Shown here piece by piece: positions 7,243 to 16,709 of a stretch of DNA of 43,744 bases. The translations under genes and the position numbers were made by a program. The notes beneath the pieces were generated by a model. That model saw only the letters and a list, made by a program, of their open reading frames with translations, had not been told where the DNA came from and did no database searches. Each line of letters opens with the position of its first letter. The stretch's first letter is position 1. The DNA comes from an uncultured Blautia sp. (lineage in GTDB: Bacteria; Bacillota; Clostridia; Lachnospirales; Lachnospiraceae): contig CAKRRG010000018.1 of the NCBI GenBank assembly GCA_934394545.1, forward strand, positions 1-43,744, read 5' to 3'.

Positions 7243-8787
7243 ATGAGTGAATATGCAATTGAAATGCTGGGAATAACCAAGCGTTTTCCCGGAATCATCG
7301 CAAATGACAATATCACACTTCAGTTAAAAAAAGGTGAGATTCACGCTCTGCTTGGCGAAAATGGAGCGGGGAAATCCACTCTGATGAGTGTTCTGTTTGG
7401 TCTGTATCAGCCGGAAGAAGGCGAAATCCACAAAGATGGAAAGAAAGTTGAGATCAAAGATCCAAACGATGCAAATGACCTTGGTATTGGAATGGTACAT
7501 CAGCATTTCAAGCTGGTAGAATGCTTTAGCGTTCTGGATAATATTATCCTTGGCGTTGAGACCACAAAAAACGGTTTCCTTCAGAAAGAGGGCGCACGTA
7601 AAAAGGTGATGGCCCTTTCCGAAAAATATGGTCTTTCTGTAGATCCAGATGCCATTATCGAGGATACCACGGTAGGTATGCAGCAGAGAACTGAGATCCT
7701 GAAAATGCTGTACCGTGACAACGAGATCCTGATCTTTGATGAGCCGACTGCGGTACTTACGCCGCAGGAAATCCAGGAGCTTATGCAGATCATGAAGAAC
7801 CTTGCAGCAGAGGGAAAGAGTATTTTGTTTATTACCCATAAGCTGGGTGAGATCATGCAGGTTGCTGACCGCTGTACTGTTCTTCGAAAGGGCAAATACA
7901 TTGGAACAGTAGACATTAAGGATACAAATCCGGAGAAGCTTTCGGCCATGATGGTAGGAAGGGACGTAAATTTTGTTGTAGAGAAAGAAGAAGCAAAGCC
8001 AGGTGAAGTTGTTCTGGATATCAAAGATATGGTGGTGGGTTCCAAACGTCATAAGAATAATGCAGTCAACGGCGTTTCTCTTCAGGTTCACAGAGGTGAG
8101 ATCGTATGTATCGCCGGAATCGATGGAAATGGCCAGACCGAATTTGTTTACGGACTTTCCGGTCTGGAGCCGCTAAAGAGCGGCACCATCACCATGAATG
8201 GAAAGGACATTACTCACATGCCAATCCGTGAGCGTCTTACATCTGGCATGAGCCATATCCCGGAAGACCGTCACAAACATGGTCTGGTACTTGATTATTC
8301 TCTGGAAGACAATATTGTTCTTCAGAGATATTTTGAGCCTCAGTTTACCAATAAACTTGGTTTTCTGAAACGCAAAGAGATTCGCAAATATGCAAACCGG
8401 CTTATTGACCAGTATGATATCCGTTCCGGTCAGGGTGCCATTACAAAAGCCAGATCCATGTCTGGAGGAAATCAGCAGAAGGCTATCATTGCCCGTGAGA
8501 TTGACAAGAATCCGGAGCTTCTGATCGCAGTTCAGCCTACCAGAGGTCTGGATGTGGGAGCGATTGAGCATGTTCACAAACAGCTGGTACAGGCAAGAGA
8601 TGCAGGCAAAGGCGTTCTTCTTATCAGCCTGGAGTTGGATGAGGTTATGAATGTATCAGACAGGATTCTGGTGATGTATGAAGGTGAAATCGTAGGAGAA
8701 TTTGATCCGAAGAAGGTTACAGTAGAGGAGCTTGGTCTTTACATGGCAGGATCAAAGAGAAAGGAGAGGAACAGCAATGAATCATGA
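7243..8787 (+). CDS. Nucleoside ABC transporter, dual ATP-binding protein
   Basis: A 514-residue ATPase with two ABC domains, as in sugar/nucleoside importers of the RbsA/YufO (NupA) type. Domain 1 has a full Walker A (GENGAGKST, about 38-46) and Walker B (ILIFDEPTAVL). Domain 2 (from about residue 255) has a degenerate P-loop region (GIDGNGQTE) but a full signature (SGGNQQKAIIARE) and the PTRGLD motif. In domain 1 the signature is altered (VGMQQRTEI). Such asymmetry is normal for this family. It follows the binding-protein gene after a terminator and overlaps the first permease gene by 11 bases, so these subunits are translationally linked. Confidence 0.93.
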   Translation: MSEYAIEMLGITKRFPGIIANDNITLQLKKGEIHALLGENGAGKSTLMSVLFGLYQPEEGEIHKDGKKVEIKDPNDANDLGIGMVHQHFKLVECFSVLDNIILGVETTKNGFLQKEGARKKVMALSEKYGLSVDPDAIIEDTTVGMQQRTEILKMLYRDNEILIFDEPTAVLTPQEIQELMQIMKNLAAEGKSILFITHKLGEIMQVADRCTVLRKGKYIGTVDIKDTNPEKLSAMMVGRDVNFVVEKEEAKPGEVVLDIKDMVVGSKRHKNNAVNGVSLQVHRGEIVCIAGIDGNGQTEFVYGLSGLEPLKSGTITMNGKDITHMPIRERLTSGMSHIPEDRHKHGLVLDYSLEDNIVLQRYFEPQFTNKLGFLKRKEIRKYANRLIDQYDIRSGQGAITKARSMSGGNQQKAIIAREIDKNPELLIAVQPTRGLDVGAIEHVHKQLVQARDAGKGVLLISLELDEVMNVSDRILVMYEGEIVGEFDPKKVTVEELGLYMAGSKRKERNSNES

Positions 8788-9907
8788 ATCCAACAAGAAA
8801 TCAAGTGTTTTGAGAAACAATGCGGTTCAGACCATCATTGCCTCTCTTCTTTGTATTGTGATCGGTCTTCTTATCGGATATGTAGTGCTCCTTATTATCA
8901 ATCCCAAGGGAGCCGCAGGTGCGATCACCGCAATTATCAAGAATTATTTTTACTATCCAAGCCAGAAGGCCATAATGAAATACATGGGAACCACACTGGT
9001 AAAGGCTTCTGCACTTCTGATGTGTTCCCTGTCCGTTCTGTTTGCTTACAAGGTTGGACTTTTTAACATTGGAGCAGCTGGACAGTATGTAGTTGGAGCT
9101 GGGGCTTCTCTGTATTTTGCGTTAAAACTTGGCATGCCCTGGTATGTATGTATGATCGCAGCAATCGTGATCGCAGCCCTGGTAGGAGGCATCTCCGGTG
9201 CATTGAAGGCTTACTTCAATGTAAACGAAGTTATTTCCTGTATCATGCTGAACTGGATTTCCCTGTATGTGGTGAATATGCTTCTTACCCAGGTGAAATC
9301 TGAGTCTACTCCATATACTGTAGATCTTTCCAGCGGTAATAAAAGTGCTCTTCTTCCCAACTGTGGACTGGATGAGATCTTTTCCGGAAACAAATTCGTA
9401 TCCATTGGTCTTATTATTTCTGTGGTAATGGCAATCGTAGTGTGGGTACTTCTGGAAAAAACTAAATTTGGTTTTGAACTTCGCGCAACCGGTATGAATA
9501 AAAATGCTGCAAAATACTGCGGCATGAAAGAAAAGAGAAATACTATTGTAACTATGATGATCGCTGGCGGTCTTGCAGGACTTGGTGCAGCTGTTTTCTA
9601 TCTCAGCGGAATTGAGACCTGGATGGTTCAGCAGACAACGGTTCCGGGCATGGGATTTAATGGAATCGCAGCAGCCTTCCTTGGCGGCCTTCACCCGATT
9701 GGGGCGATTTTCTCCTCTTATTTTATCCAGCACATTACAAGTGGTGGAAGTTATGTGGATAAGACTATGTATTGTGCACAGATTTCGGATCTGATCTCCG
9801 CGTTTATCATTTATCTGTGTGGATTTGTATTCTTCTTCAAACTCTGGTTAAACCGTTATCTCGACAAGAGAGATGAGAAAAAAGCTGCAAAAGGAGGAGA
9901 AAAATAA
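8777..9907 (+). CDS. Nucleoside ABC transporter permease 1
   Basis: A 376-residue membrane subunit of the BPD_transp_2 (YufP/NupB) family with about nine or ten membrane segments. It has the conserved AYKVGLFNIGAAGQYVVGA motif and the GFNGIAAAFLGGLHPIGA loop typical of branched-chain amino acid/nucleoside permeases. A longer frame opens at 8732, but AAGGAGAGG at 8761-8769 precedes the ATG at 8777, so that start is preferred. Its start overlaps the end of the ATPase gene, and its stop shares a base with the next permease start (TAATG), marking tight coupling of the two-permease importer. Confidence 0.92.
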   Translation: MNHESNKKSSVLRNNAVQTIIASLLCIVIGLLIGYVVLLIINPKGAAGAITAIIKNYFYYPSQKAIMKYMGTTLVKASALLMCSLSVLFAYKVGLFNIGAAGQYVVGAGASLYFALKLGMPWYVCMIAAIVIAALVGGISGALKAYFNVNEVISCIMLNWISLYVVNMLLTQVKSESTPYTVDLSSGNKSALLPNCGLDEIFSGNKFVSIGLIISVVMAIVVWVLLEKTKFGFELRATGMNKNAAKYCGMKEKRNTIVTMMIAGGLAGLGAAVFYLSGIETWMVQQTTVPGMGFNGIAAAFLGGLHPIGAIFSSYFIQHITSGGSYVDKTMYCAQISDLISAFIIYLCGFVFFFKLWLNRYLDKRDEKKAAKGGEK

Positions 9908-10848
9908 TGTTATTATTGATTCAGTATACATTAATATTTGCTTCTGTATTGATTCTCGTAGCACTTGGCGGCTGTTTTTCCGAGCACAGCGGTGTTATCA
10001 ACATCGGTCTTGAGGGAATTATGGTTATGGGTGCACTTGGCGGTGCCCTGATGATGAAGTATCTTCCGGATTCGGCCCCGGCAGCAGTTGTGATCATACT
10101 GGTTGTGCTGGCAAGTGTGATTGTGGGAATGATATTTTCCATGCTCCTTGGTGTGGCTGCCATTCATTTCAATGCAGACCAGACACTGGTTGGTACAGCC
10201 TTGAATCTTCTTGGACCGGCCGCAGCAGTAGTTATTGTGCGTGCCATCAATATGGCCGAGAATCCGGATAACGTATCCTCTACCGTGGCTTACAAGACTG
10301 CGAAGAAAGCATTTTTGATAAGATTTGGCAAGTTTGAATTCAGCTGGTTTATGCTTTTTGCCCTGCTGATTCTTATTGCATCATATATTGTCTTATATAA
10401 AACAAAATTTGGTCTTCGTCTGATGGCATGTGGTGAGCATCCTCAGGCGGCGGATTCGGTTGGTATCAATGTGTTCAAAATGCGTTATGCAGGCGTTCTG
10501 ATTTCCGGTGCGCTTGGTGGTCTTGGAGGACTGGTTTATATTACTGCCGGAGTTAGTGAGTGGAAATTTGAGAATGGAGTTGCGGGATTTGGTTTCCTGG
10601 CACTTGCAGTTATGATTTTTGGACAGTGGAAGCCGGTGAATATTGGACTGGCAGCTCTTCTGTTCGGTCTTTTCCGTGCCTTGTCAAACGTATACACAGG
10701 ATTTGACGCTCTGGTAGCACTGAAGCTTCCGAGCACCTTATATAACATGTTTCCATACATTATTTCTCTGATCGTTCTTGTCTTCGTATCTAAGAACTCC
10801 AGAGCACCGAAGGCGGAAGGTATTCCGTACGATAAGGGACAGAGGTGA
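9907..10848 (+). CDS. Nucleoside ABC transporter permease 2
   Basis: A 313-residue membrane subunit of the YufQ/NupC type, shorter than its partner as usual. It has the opening motif ALGGCFSEHSGVINIGLEGIM and the repeat GLRLMACGEHPQAADSVGINVFKMRY, both standard for this family. It starts one base before the previous gene ends and ends 6 bases before the uridine phosphorylase gene. With the ATPase, permease 1 and the BMP protein it completes a nucleoside importer. Confidence 0.92.
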   Translation: MLLLIQYTLIFASVLILVALGGCFSEHSGVINIGLEGIMVMGALGGALMMKYLPDSAPAAVVIILVVLASVIVGMIFSMLLGVAAIHFNADQTLVGTALNLLGPAAAVVIVRAINMAENPDNVSSTVAYKTAKKAFLIRFGKFEFSWFMLFALLILIASYIVLYKTKFGLRLMACGEHPQAADSVGINVFKMRYAGVLISGALGGLGGLVYITAGVSEWKFENGVAGFGFLALAVMIFGQWKPVNIGLAALLFGLFRALSNVYTGFDALVALKLPSTLYNMFPYIISLIVLVFVSKNSRAPKAEGIPYDKGQR

Positions 10849-10854
10849 TATATT

Positions 10855-11640
10855 ATGAAGAATTATTCTGAGGATGCCAGCAGGCAGTATCATATCCAGG
10901 TTGCCAAAGGAGAAGTGGGACGGTATGTGATCATGCCGGGAGATCCGAAAAGGTGTGTGAAAATCGCCCAGTATTTTGAGAACCCGGTTCTCATTGCAGA
11001 CAACAGGGAGTATATCACATATACAGGGACTCTGGATGGGGTGAAGGTAAGCGTGACCTCCACTGGAATAGGCGGTCCTTCTGCATCTATTGCAATAGAG
11101 GAATTATTTCGCTGTGGCGCAGATACTTTTGTCCGCATTGGTACCTGCGGCGGTATGCAGCCAGAAGTAAAAAGTGGGGATGTAGTAATTGCCACAGGTG
11201 CTATCCGTATGGAAGGAACCAGCCGGGAATATGCACCAATTGAGTATCCGGCAGTAGCAGATCTGGATGTAACAAATGCGCTGGTAGCAGCAGCCAGGGA
11301 AAAAGGTCTTTCCTGCCATACGGGAGTTGTACAGTGCAAGGATGCTTTCTATGGACAGCATGAGCCAGAGGCAATGCCAGTAGGCTATGAATTGATCAAT
11401 AAATGGGAAGCCTGGAAGCGGATGGGATGTCTTGCTTCAGAGATGGAGTCAGCAGCACTTTTTATTGCAGCGGGCAAGCTTCGTGCAAGAGCAGGCTCCT
11501 GCTTCGTGGTGGTTGCCAATCAGGAAAGAGAGAAACTGGGATTGGAAAATCCGGTTGTTCACAACACAGATGCGGCAATACAGGTCGCAGTGGAAGCAGT
11601 AAGAAAGCTGATCAAAGCAGATCAGAACGTAACTATGTAA
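10855..11640 (+). CDS. udp: Uridine phosphorylase
   Basis: A 261-residue nucleoside phosphorylase of the NP-I family (hexameric type). It cleaves uridine, and probably deoxyuridine, with phosphate to uracil and (deoxy)ribose 1-phosphate in the cytoplasm. Recognisable motifs are the N-terminal phosphate site [35 protein letters not shown] and the nucleoside-binding EMESAALF. The order and spacing match E. coli Udp, including REYITY and [11 protein letters not shown] blocks that distinguish Udp from DeoD. It follows the permease genes by 6 bases and precedes deoC, which consumes the deoxyribose phosphate after phosphopentomutase action. Deoxyuridine or thymidine may also be accepted, as no separate pyrimidine phosphorylase is in the operon. 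Confidence 0.88.
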   Translation: MKNYSEDASRQYHIQVAKGEVGRYVIMPGDPKRCVKIAQYFENPVLIADNREYITYTGTLDGVKVSVTSTGIGGPSASIAIEELFRCGADTFVRIGTCGGMQPEVKSGDVVIATGAIRMEGTSREYAPIEYPAVADLDVTNALVAAAREKGLSCHTGVVQCKDAFYGQHEPEAMPVGYELINKWEAWKRMGCLASEMESAALFIAAGKLRARAGSCFVVVANQEREKLGLENPVVHNTDAAIQVAVEAVRKLIKADQNVTM

Positions 11641-11679
11641 GTTTTAAAATATTAAAATAAAAGAAACGAGGATAAAAAA

Positions 11680-12345
11680 ATGAACGTAAAAGAAATCTTA
11701 AAACATGTAGACCATACGCTTCTTCTCCAGCCATCTACCTGGGAAGAAATCAAACAGATCTGTGACGATGCAATGGAATATGGAACCGCATCTGTATGTA
11801 TCCCGCCAAGCTATGTGAAACAGGCAGCAGAGTACATGAATGGAAAAATGGCAGTCTGTACCGTTATCGGTTTTCCAAATGGTTATATGACAACTGCAAC
11901 GAAAGAATTTGAAACCAAAGATGCAATCGCAAATGGTGCTTCTGAGATTGATATGGTAATCAATATTGGCTGGCTGAAGGATAAGAAATATGACCTGATC
12001 GAAAATGAGATCCGTACATTGAAGGCTGCATGTGGCGAAAAGATTCTGAAGGTTATCATCGAGACCTGTTTCCTTACAGAGGAAGAAAAAATCAAAATGT
12101 GTGAGATTGTAACCGCAGCAGGCGCAGATTACATCAAAACTTCTACCGGTTTCGGTGGTGCAGGCGCAACATTTGCTGACATTGAGCTGTTTTCCAAGCA
12201 CATCGGACCAAATGTAAAAATGAAAGCAGCAGGCGGAATTTCTTCTCTGGAGGATGCAGAGAAATTCCTGGCTCTTGGAGCAGACAGACTTGGAACAAGC
12301 CGTATTATCAAAATTGTAAAGAATGAGAAGGCGACCGGTTATTGA
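11680..12345 (+). CDS. deoC: Deoxyribose-phosphate aldolase
   Basis: A 221-residue class I aldolase that cleaves 2-deoxyribose 5-phosphate to glyceraldehyde 3-phosphate and acetaldehyde. The Schiff-base lysine is K153 in DYIKTSTGF and the proton-relay lysine is K182 in KAAGGI. D91 in the EIDMVINIG segment is also conserved. The length is normal for the Gram-positive DeoC group. It sits between uridine phosphorylase and cytidine deaminase, so it is the exit point of the deoxynucleoside branch of this operon into glycolysis. Confidence 0.96.
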   Translation: MNVKEILKHVDHTLLLQPSTWEEIKQICDDAMEYGTASVCIPPSYVKQAAEYMNGKMAVCTVIGFPNGYMTTATKEFETKDAIANGASEIDMVINIGWLKDKKYDLIENEIRTLKAACGEKILKVIIETCFLTEEEKIKMCEIVTAAGADYIKTSTGFGGAGATFADIELFSKHIGPNVKMKAAGGISSLEDAEKFLALGADRLGTSRIIKIVKNEKATGY

Positions 12346-12390
12346 TGAACCTTCTGTTCGGACTCTCATAATAAAAAAAGAGGTGTGAGA

Positions 12391-12810
12391 ATGGAGAAAG
12401 ACATGATAGATCAGCTGATCGATACAGCAATCAGTCAATTGAAATATTCCTATACACCATATTCAAATTTTAAAGTAGGTGCAGCCCTTCTTGCAAAAAA
12501 TGGAGATATTTACACGGGCTGTAATATTGAAAATGCCGGATATACAGCGACTAATTGTGCCGAGAGAACTGCGTTTTTTAAGGCGGTAAGCGAAGGCGTA
12601 CGGGAATTTCAGGCAATCTGTATTGTGGGAGGCAAAGACGGCATCCTTACTGAGTATACTGCTCCTTGCGGTGTCTGCAGACAGGTGATGATGGAATTCT
12701 GTGATCCGGATACATTCCAGATCATTCTGGCAGTGGATAAAGAGCATTACCAGGTATACACGCTGAAAGAACTGCTGCCATTAGGATTTGGTCCATCAAA
12801 TCTGGCCTGA
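12391..12810 (+). CDS. cdd: Cytidine deaminase
   Basis: A 139-residue homotetrameric-type cytidine deaminase converting (deoxy)cytidine to (deoxy)uridine and ammonia. The zinc and catalytic residues are visible as the CAER motif (C56, E58) and PCGVCRQ (C93, C96), and NIEN binds the substrate ribose. A GTG two codons upstream (12385) is possible, but AAAGAGG lies 7 bases before the ATG at 12391, which is therefore preferred. It feeds uridine to the phosphorylase encoded upstream. Confidence 0.95.
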   Translation: MEKDMIDQLIDTAISQLKYSYTPYSNFKVGAALLAKNGDIYTGCNIENAGYTATNCAERTAFFKAVSEGVREFQAICIVGGKDGILTEYTAPCGVCRQVMMEFCDPDTFQIILAVDKEHYQVYTLKELLPLGFGPSNLA

Positions 12811-12844
12811 GAGATGACCAGGCAAGTAATACAGGAGAAAAGCT

Positions 12845-13822
12845 ATGACAACAGAAGAATTAAAGGCATTGCCAAAAGTGGAGCTTCACTGTCATCTGGA
12901 TGGCTCTCTTAGCCGCGAATTTATAGAAAACAGACTGGGAAGGCCGGTAAAACAGGAAGAATTACAGGTATCCGATGATTGCACCAGTCTGGTAGAATAT
13001 CTGGAGAAATTTGCACTGCCCGGGCAATGTATCATGGATGAAAAGGGGCTGGAAGAGGCTGGATACGATGTATTAAGAACCATGAGCCTTGAGAATGTAC
13101 GATATGCGGAAATCCGTTTTGCCCCTCTTTTATCCGAGACAGCTGCAATGAACTGCCGCTCTGTGATCGAGGCTCTTCTAAAGGGCCTTGAACGGGGCAG
13201 GGCAGATTTCGGAATCCGGTTTGGAGTGATCACCTGCGCCATGCGCCATCACAGTCAGGAGGACAACAGCCGCATGATAAAAACAGCCCGGGAGTATCTG
13301 GGCTATGGTGTGTGTGCAGCTGATCTTGCAGGAGCGGAAAGCGTATATCCAATGTCACAGTTTATGGAACTCTTTCAGAATGCCCGTAAGCTTGAAATGC
13401 CATTTACTATCCATGCAGGAGAATGCGGAAGTGTGCAGAATATTATGGATTCTGTAAAAGCTGGAGCAGGCAGGATCGGTCATGGTATTGCCCTTAGAGG
13501 TCATTATGATCTTCAGAGAGAACTGGCTACCCATGGAATTGGTATTGAAATGTGTCCGATCAGCAATCTTCAGACAAAGGCAGTAAACAGCACAGCAGAA
13601 TATCCTTTACGGGAGTTTCTGAATGCAGGTCTGACGGTTTCCGTAAATACAGACAATCGTACGGTCAGCAATACAAGTCTTACGAAAGAGCTGCAATTTA
13701 TTCAGAAGGTTTACGGAATCCGGGATGAAGAGATTCCGCTCTTAATGAAAAATGCAGTAGATACCGCATTTGTCAGTGAAGAGGAAAAAGAAAGGCTATA
13801 TTCAGAATTACAGATCAGATAA
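12845..13822 (+). CDS. add: Adenosine deaminase
   Basis: A 325-residue metal-dependent deaminase of the adenosine deaminase family, converting (deoxy)adenosine to (deoxy)inosine. The zinc-binding HxH is H15/H17 in ELHCHLDGS. Further motifs are TIHAGECGS, GRIGHGIAL, MCPISNLQTKAV and the distal aspartate in VNTDNRTVS. The NTDNR form is common in Firmicute Add proteins. Its product inosine is the substrate of the purine nucleoside phosphorylase encoded three genes later. Confidence 0.93.
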   Translation: MTTEELKALPKVELHCHLDGSLSREFIENRLGRPVKQEELQVSDDCTSLVEYLEKFALPGQCIMDEKGLEEAGYDVLRTMSLENVRYAEIRFAPLLSETAAMNCRSVIEALLKGLERGRADFGIRFGVITCAMRHHSQEDNSRMIKTAREYLGYGVCAADLAGAESVYPMSQFMELFQNARKLEMPFTIHAGECGSVQNIMDSVKAGAGRIGHGIALRGHYDLQRELATHGIGIEMCPISNLQTKAVNSTAEYPLREFLNAGLTVSVNTDNRTVSNTSLTKELQFIQKVYGIRDEEIPLLMKNAVDTAFVSEEEKERLYSELQIR

Positions 13823-13860
13823 TACAAAGGTGGCATAAGTAAGTATGAAGAGCAATAGAA

Positions 13861-15063
13861 ATGGGGGATTTTGTTTTGAAAAAATATGAAAGGATTTTCG
13901 TAATCGTTCTGGATTCTCTTGGAATCGGTGCCATGCCGGATTCAGAGAAATACGGCGATACCGGGGTTGACACATTCGGACATATTCTGGATAAAATGGG
14001 TTCCCTGGAAATACCAAATCTCAGAAAATTAGGAATGCTGAATCTTCATCCGGCAGGAAACATGCAGGGGGAGGAGAGACCAATAGGCCGCTATATGCGG
14101 GTAGGAGAAGCCAGTAACGGTAAAGATACTATGACCGGGCACTGGGAAATGATGGGAATCAAGACCGAGAAACCGTTTATCACCTTCACAGATACAGGTT
14201 TTCCACCGGAATTGATCAAGGAACTGGAACGGCGCTGTGGCAAACGTGTTATTGGGAATAAAAGTGCCAGTGGTACAGAAATCATTGAAGAGCTTGGGGA
14301 AGAGGAAATCAATACAGGTGCTATGATCGTCTACACTTCTGCTGACTCTGTCCTTCAGATCTGTGGAAATGAAGAAACCTTTGATCTTCAGAATCTGTAT
14401 CGCTGCTGTGAGATTGCCAGGGAAATTACCTTAAAGGATGAATGGCGTGTGGGCCGTGTCATTGCAAGACCTTATGTGGGTAAAAAGAAAGGTGAGTTCA
14501 AGAGAACCAGTAATCGTCATGACTATGCATTAAAGCCTACAGGAGTTACTGCCTTAAATGCGCTAAAGGATAATGGGCTTGATGTGATCGGCGTGGGAAA
14601 GATCAACGATATTTTCTGTGGAGAGGGAATTACGAAAAGCCTTCATTCCGACAGCTCTGTGCATGGAATGGAACAGACAATTGAAATCTGTGAAGGAAAT
14701 TTCAACGGCCTTTGTTTTGTGAATCTGGTTGATTTTGATGCACTGTGGGGACATAGAAGAAATGTGGAAGGCTACGCAAAAGAAATCGAGAAATTCGATA
14801 AAAACCTTGGGATTCTGCTGCAGAAACTTAAGGAAGACGATCTTTTGATCCTGACAGCAGACCATGGAAATGATCCTACCTATAGTGGTACGGATCATAC
14901 CAGGGAATACGTTCCTTTTATTGCCTATTCCAAAGCAATGGAGAATGGTGGAGCCCTCGAAAACGAAGATACGTTTTCCATTATCGGAGCAACGATAGCA
15001 GAGAATTTCGGTGTGAAAATGCCGGAAGGAACTATCGGACACTCAATTTTAGAGAAGCTTTGA
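13861..15063 (+). CDS. deoB: Phosphopentomutase
   Basis: A 400-residue alkaline-phosphatase-superfamily mutase interconverting (deoxy)ribose 1-phosphate and 5-phosphate, the link between the phosphorylases and DeoC. It has the metal-binding [12 protein letters not shown], the catalytic threonine in DTMTGHWEM, and [17 protein letters not shown]. The start is uncertain. ATG 13861 has only a weak site (GAAGAG) before it, whereas an in-frame TTG at 13876 follows GGGGGA by 7 bases and would give the more usual short N-terminus. The best nearby site, AAAGGTGG at 13825-13832, precedes an out-of-frame ATG at 13844 that opens a 14-codon frame across the deoB start. Confidence 0.94.
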   Translation: MGDFVLKKYERIFVIVLDSLGIGAMPDSEKYGDTGVDTFGHILDKMGSLEIPNLRKLGMLNLHPAGNMQGEERPIGRYMRVGEASNGKDTMTGHWEMMGIKTEKPFITFTDTGFPPELIKELERRCGKRVIGNKSASGTEIIEELGEEEINTGAMIVYTSADSVLQICGNEETFDLQNLYRCCEIAREITLKDEWRVGRVIARPYVGKKKGEFKRTSNRHDYALKPTGVTALNALKDNGLDVIGVGKINDIFCGEGITKSLHSDSSVHGMEQTIEICEGNFNGLCFVNLVDFDALWGHRRNVEGYAKEIEKFDKNLGILLQKLKEDDLLILTADHGNDPTYSGTDHTREYVPFIAYSKAMENGGALENEDTFSIIGATIAENFGVKMPEGTIGHSILEKL

Positions 15064-15111
15064 AACGGATATAAATGCAAAATAGCATTTCGCAAAAAAT
15101 GAGGAAATCAC

Positions 15112-15837
15112 ATGAAGCATACTTACCTGCATGATGTACTTCCGTTCCTTCGGGAACTGGAGAGAGAAAGACAGAAACAATTTGAAGCGTATTTCAGAAC
15201 TGCACCTTTATGGCTTATGGACCTGTTTCAAAGCGAGATAATGGAAGCCGGAACGGTTTTTATCAGAGAAAATGAACCGGCAGATACGATTTTTTTCGTT
15301 GCGAAAGGCAGAGTGAAGGCTACGGACTACCGGGTCTCCGGAATTGCTTATGACTTTATGAAGCCAGTGAATCTGATCGCACTTGGTGGCATGGAGGTGA
15401 TACTGGGACAGGATACCTACAGAACCACTTTGCAGACGGAAACAGACTGTATTGTTGCAAAGCTGCCAAGAGCTCAGTATGAAAAATGGATTTATTCAGA
15501 TACGGAAGCATTTTGCATGGAGGCAAGGCTTACCTGTGTTTCTCTTTTGGAAGAGGTAAGAAGAAACCGGCTTTATCTGTTTCTGGAAGGTGCTGACAGA
15601 CTGGCTGTACTTTTTTCGGAAAGATTCGAAAAATATAACAAAAATGACATGTTACTGATTAATGAAAGCCGCCAGAATCTGGCTGATGAAACCGGACTTT
15701 GTCTGAAAAGCATCAGCCGGGCTATTAAAAAGTTTCAGGCGGATCAGCTGATCCTAAAAAAAGGAAATCAGATCTGTATTGACAGAAAGCAGTATGAGGG
15801 TCTGAAGAGGACAGTTGAAGATAAAATCGGTAAATGA
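15112..15837 (+). CDS. Crp/Fnr family transcriptional regulator
   Basis: A 241-residue regulator with an N-terminal cyclic-nucleotide-binding-like beta barrel (about residues 40-140, with FIRENEPADTIFFVAKGRVKAT) and a C-terminal winged helix (about 185-235). The recognition region is LADETGLCLKSISRAIKKFQ. No cysteine cluster of an Fnr iron-sulphur sensor is visible, and the classical cAMP-binding signature is not clear, so the ligand is unknown. It lies inside the nucleoside operon, between deoB and the purine nucleoside phosphorylase gene, and is the likely binder of the three palindromes at the operon promoter. A short inverted repeat (AAATGC/GCATTT, 15073-15090) sits in the gap before it. 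Confidence 0.85.
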   Translation: MKHTYLHDVLPFLRELERERQKQFEAYFRTAPLWLMDLFQSEIMEAGTVFIRENEPADTIFFVAKGRVKATDYRVSGIAYDFMKPVNLIALGGMEVILGQDTYRTTLQTETDCIVAKLPRAQYEKWIYSDTEAFCMEARLTCVSLLEEVRRNRLYLFLEGADRLAVLFSERFEKYNKNDMLLINESRQNLADETGLCLKSISRAIKKFQADQLILKKGNQICIDRKQYEGLKRTVEDKIGK

Positions 15838-15854
15838 AAGAAGGAGAAGGATAT

Positions 15855-16676
15855 ATGAACGAGTTATATAAGAAATTAGAGACTTGCCTTGCAAGTGTGA
15901 GAGCCAAAACGGACTTCAAGCCGGAGGTGGCGTTGATTCTTGGTTCTGGTCTTGGAGATTACGCAGATGAGATCCGTATAGAGACAACCATTGATTATAC
16001 AGATATTGAGGGCTTTCCAACTTCTACAGTTGCAGGTCACAAGGGCAGATTTGTATTTGGTTATGTAGAAAATGTGCCGGTTGTGATCATGCAGGGAAGG
16101 GTGCACTATTACGAAGGCTATCCAATGTCAGATGTAGTACTTCCAACCAGACTGATGGGAATGATGGGGGCGAAAAAGTTGTTCCTTACCAATGCTGCAG
16201 GTGGTGTAAATACAACCTTTAAACCAGGGGATTTCATGATGATCACAGATCACATTACCACAGGGATACCAAGCCCGTTGATCGGTCCGAATATTGACGA
16301 ATTAGGAAGCAGATTTCCGGATATGAGTGAAGTCTACAGTCGAAGAATCCAGGATGTGATTCGTACCAGTGCGAAGAAAAGGGGAATTTCCATTCAGGAA
16401 GGTGTTTACGTCCAGTTTACAGGTCCCAATTATGAAACACCGGCTGAGGTAAAAATGGCGGCTATATGGGGCGGTGACGCAGTTGGAATGAGTACGGCAT
16501 GTGAAGCCATGGCGGCCCGTCATATGGGACTTGAGGTGTGCGGAATTTCCTGTATCACCAACATGGCAGCAGGAATTTCAAAAGAAGAGCTGAACCATAA
16601 GGAAGTGCAGGAGACAGCGGACAGAGTGGCGAAATCCTTTAAAGAACTGGTAACAGAAATCATTGTAAATATGTAA
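15855..16676 (+). CDS. punA: Purine nucleoside phosphorylase (trimeric type)
   Basis: A 273-residue trimeric-type PNP, which phosphorolyses (deoxy)inosine and (deoxy)guanosine to hypoxanthine or guanine plus pentose 1-phosphate. Diagnostic motifs are ILGSGLGDYAD, AGHKGRFVFG, QGRVHYYEGY, TNAAGGVN, the nucleoside site VQFTGPNYETPAEV, GMSTACEAMAA and the base-recognising asparagine in ITNMAAG. The frame extends upstream to an ATG at 15834 overlapping the regulator stop codon, but AGAAGGAGAAGG directly before the ATG at 15855 decides for the shorter form. It receives inosine from adenosine deaminase and passes deoxyribose/ribose 1-phosphate to phosphopentomutase. Confidence 0.94.
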   Translation: MNELYKKLETCLASVRAKTDFKPEVALILGSGLGDYADEIRIETTIDYTDIEGFPTSTVAGHKGRFVFGYVENVPVVIMQGRVHYYEGYPMSDVVLPTRLMGMMGAKKLFLTNAAGGVNTTFKPGDFMMITDHITTGIPSPLIGPNIDELGSRFPDMSEVYSRRIQDVIRTSAKKRGISIQEGVYVQFTGPNYETPAEVKMAAIWGGDAVGMSTACEAMAARHMGLEVCGISCITNMAAGISKEELNHKEVQETADRVAKSFKELVTEIIVNM

Positions 16677-16709
16677 TGACGGAATACAACGGAGGAGAAA
16701 AGAAGAAAT

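Noticed and set aside
15073..15090. Inverted repeat AAATGC/GCATTT before the Crp/Fnr-type gene as a terminator
   Set aside because: Only a 6-bp A/T-rich stem and no T-run; too weak to call as a terminator or operator.
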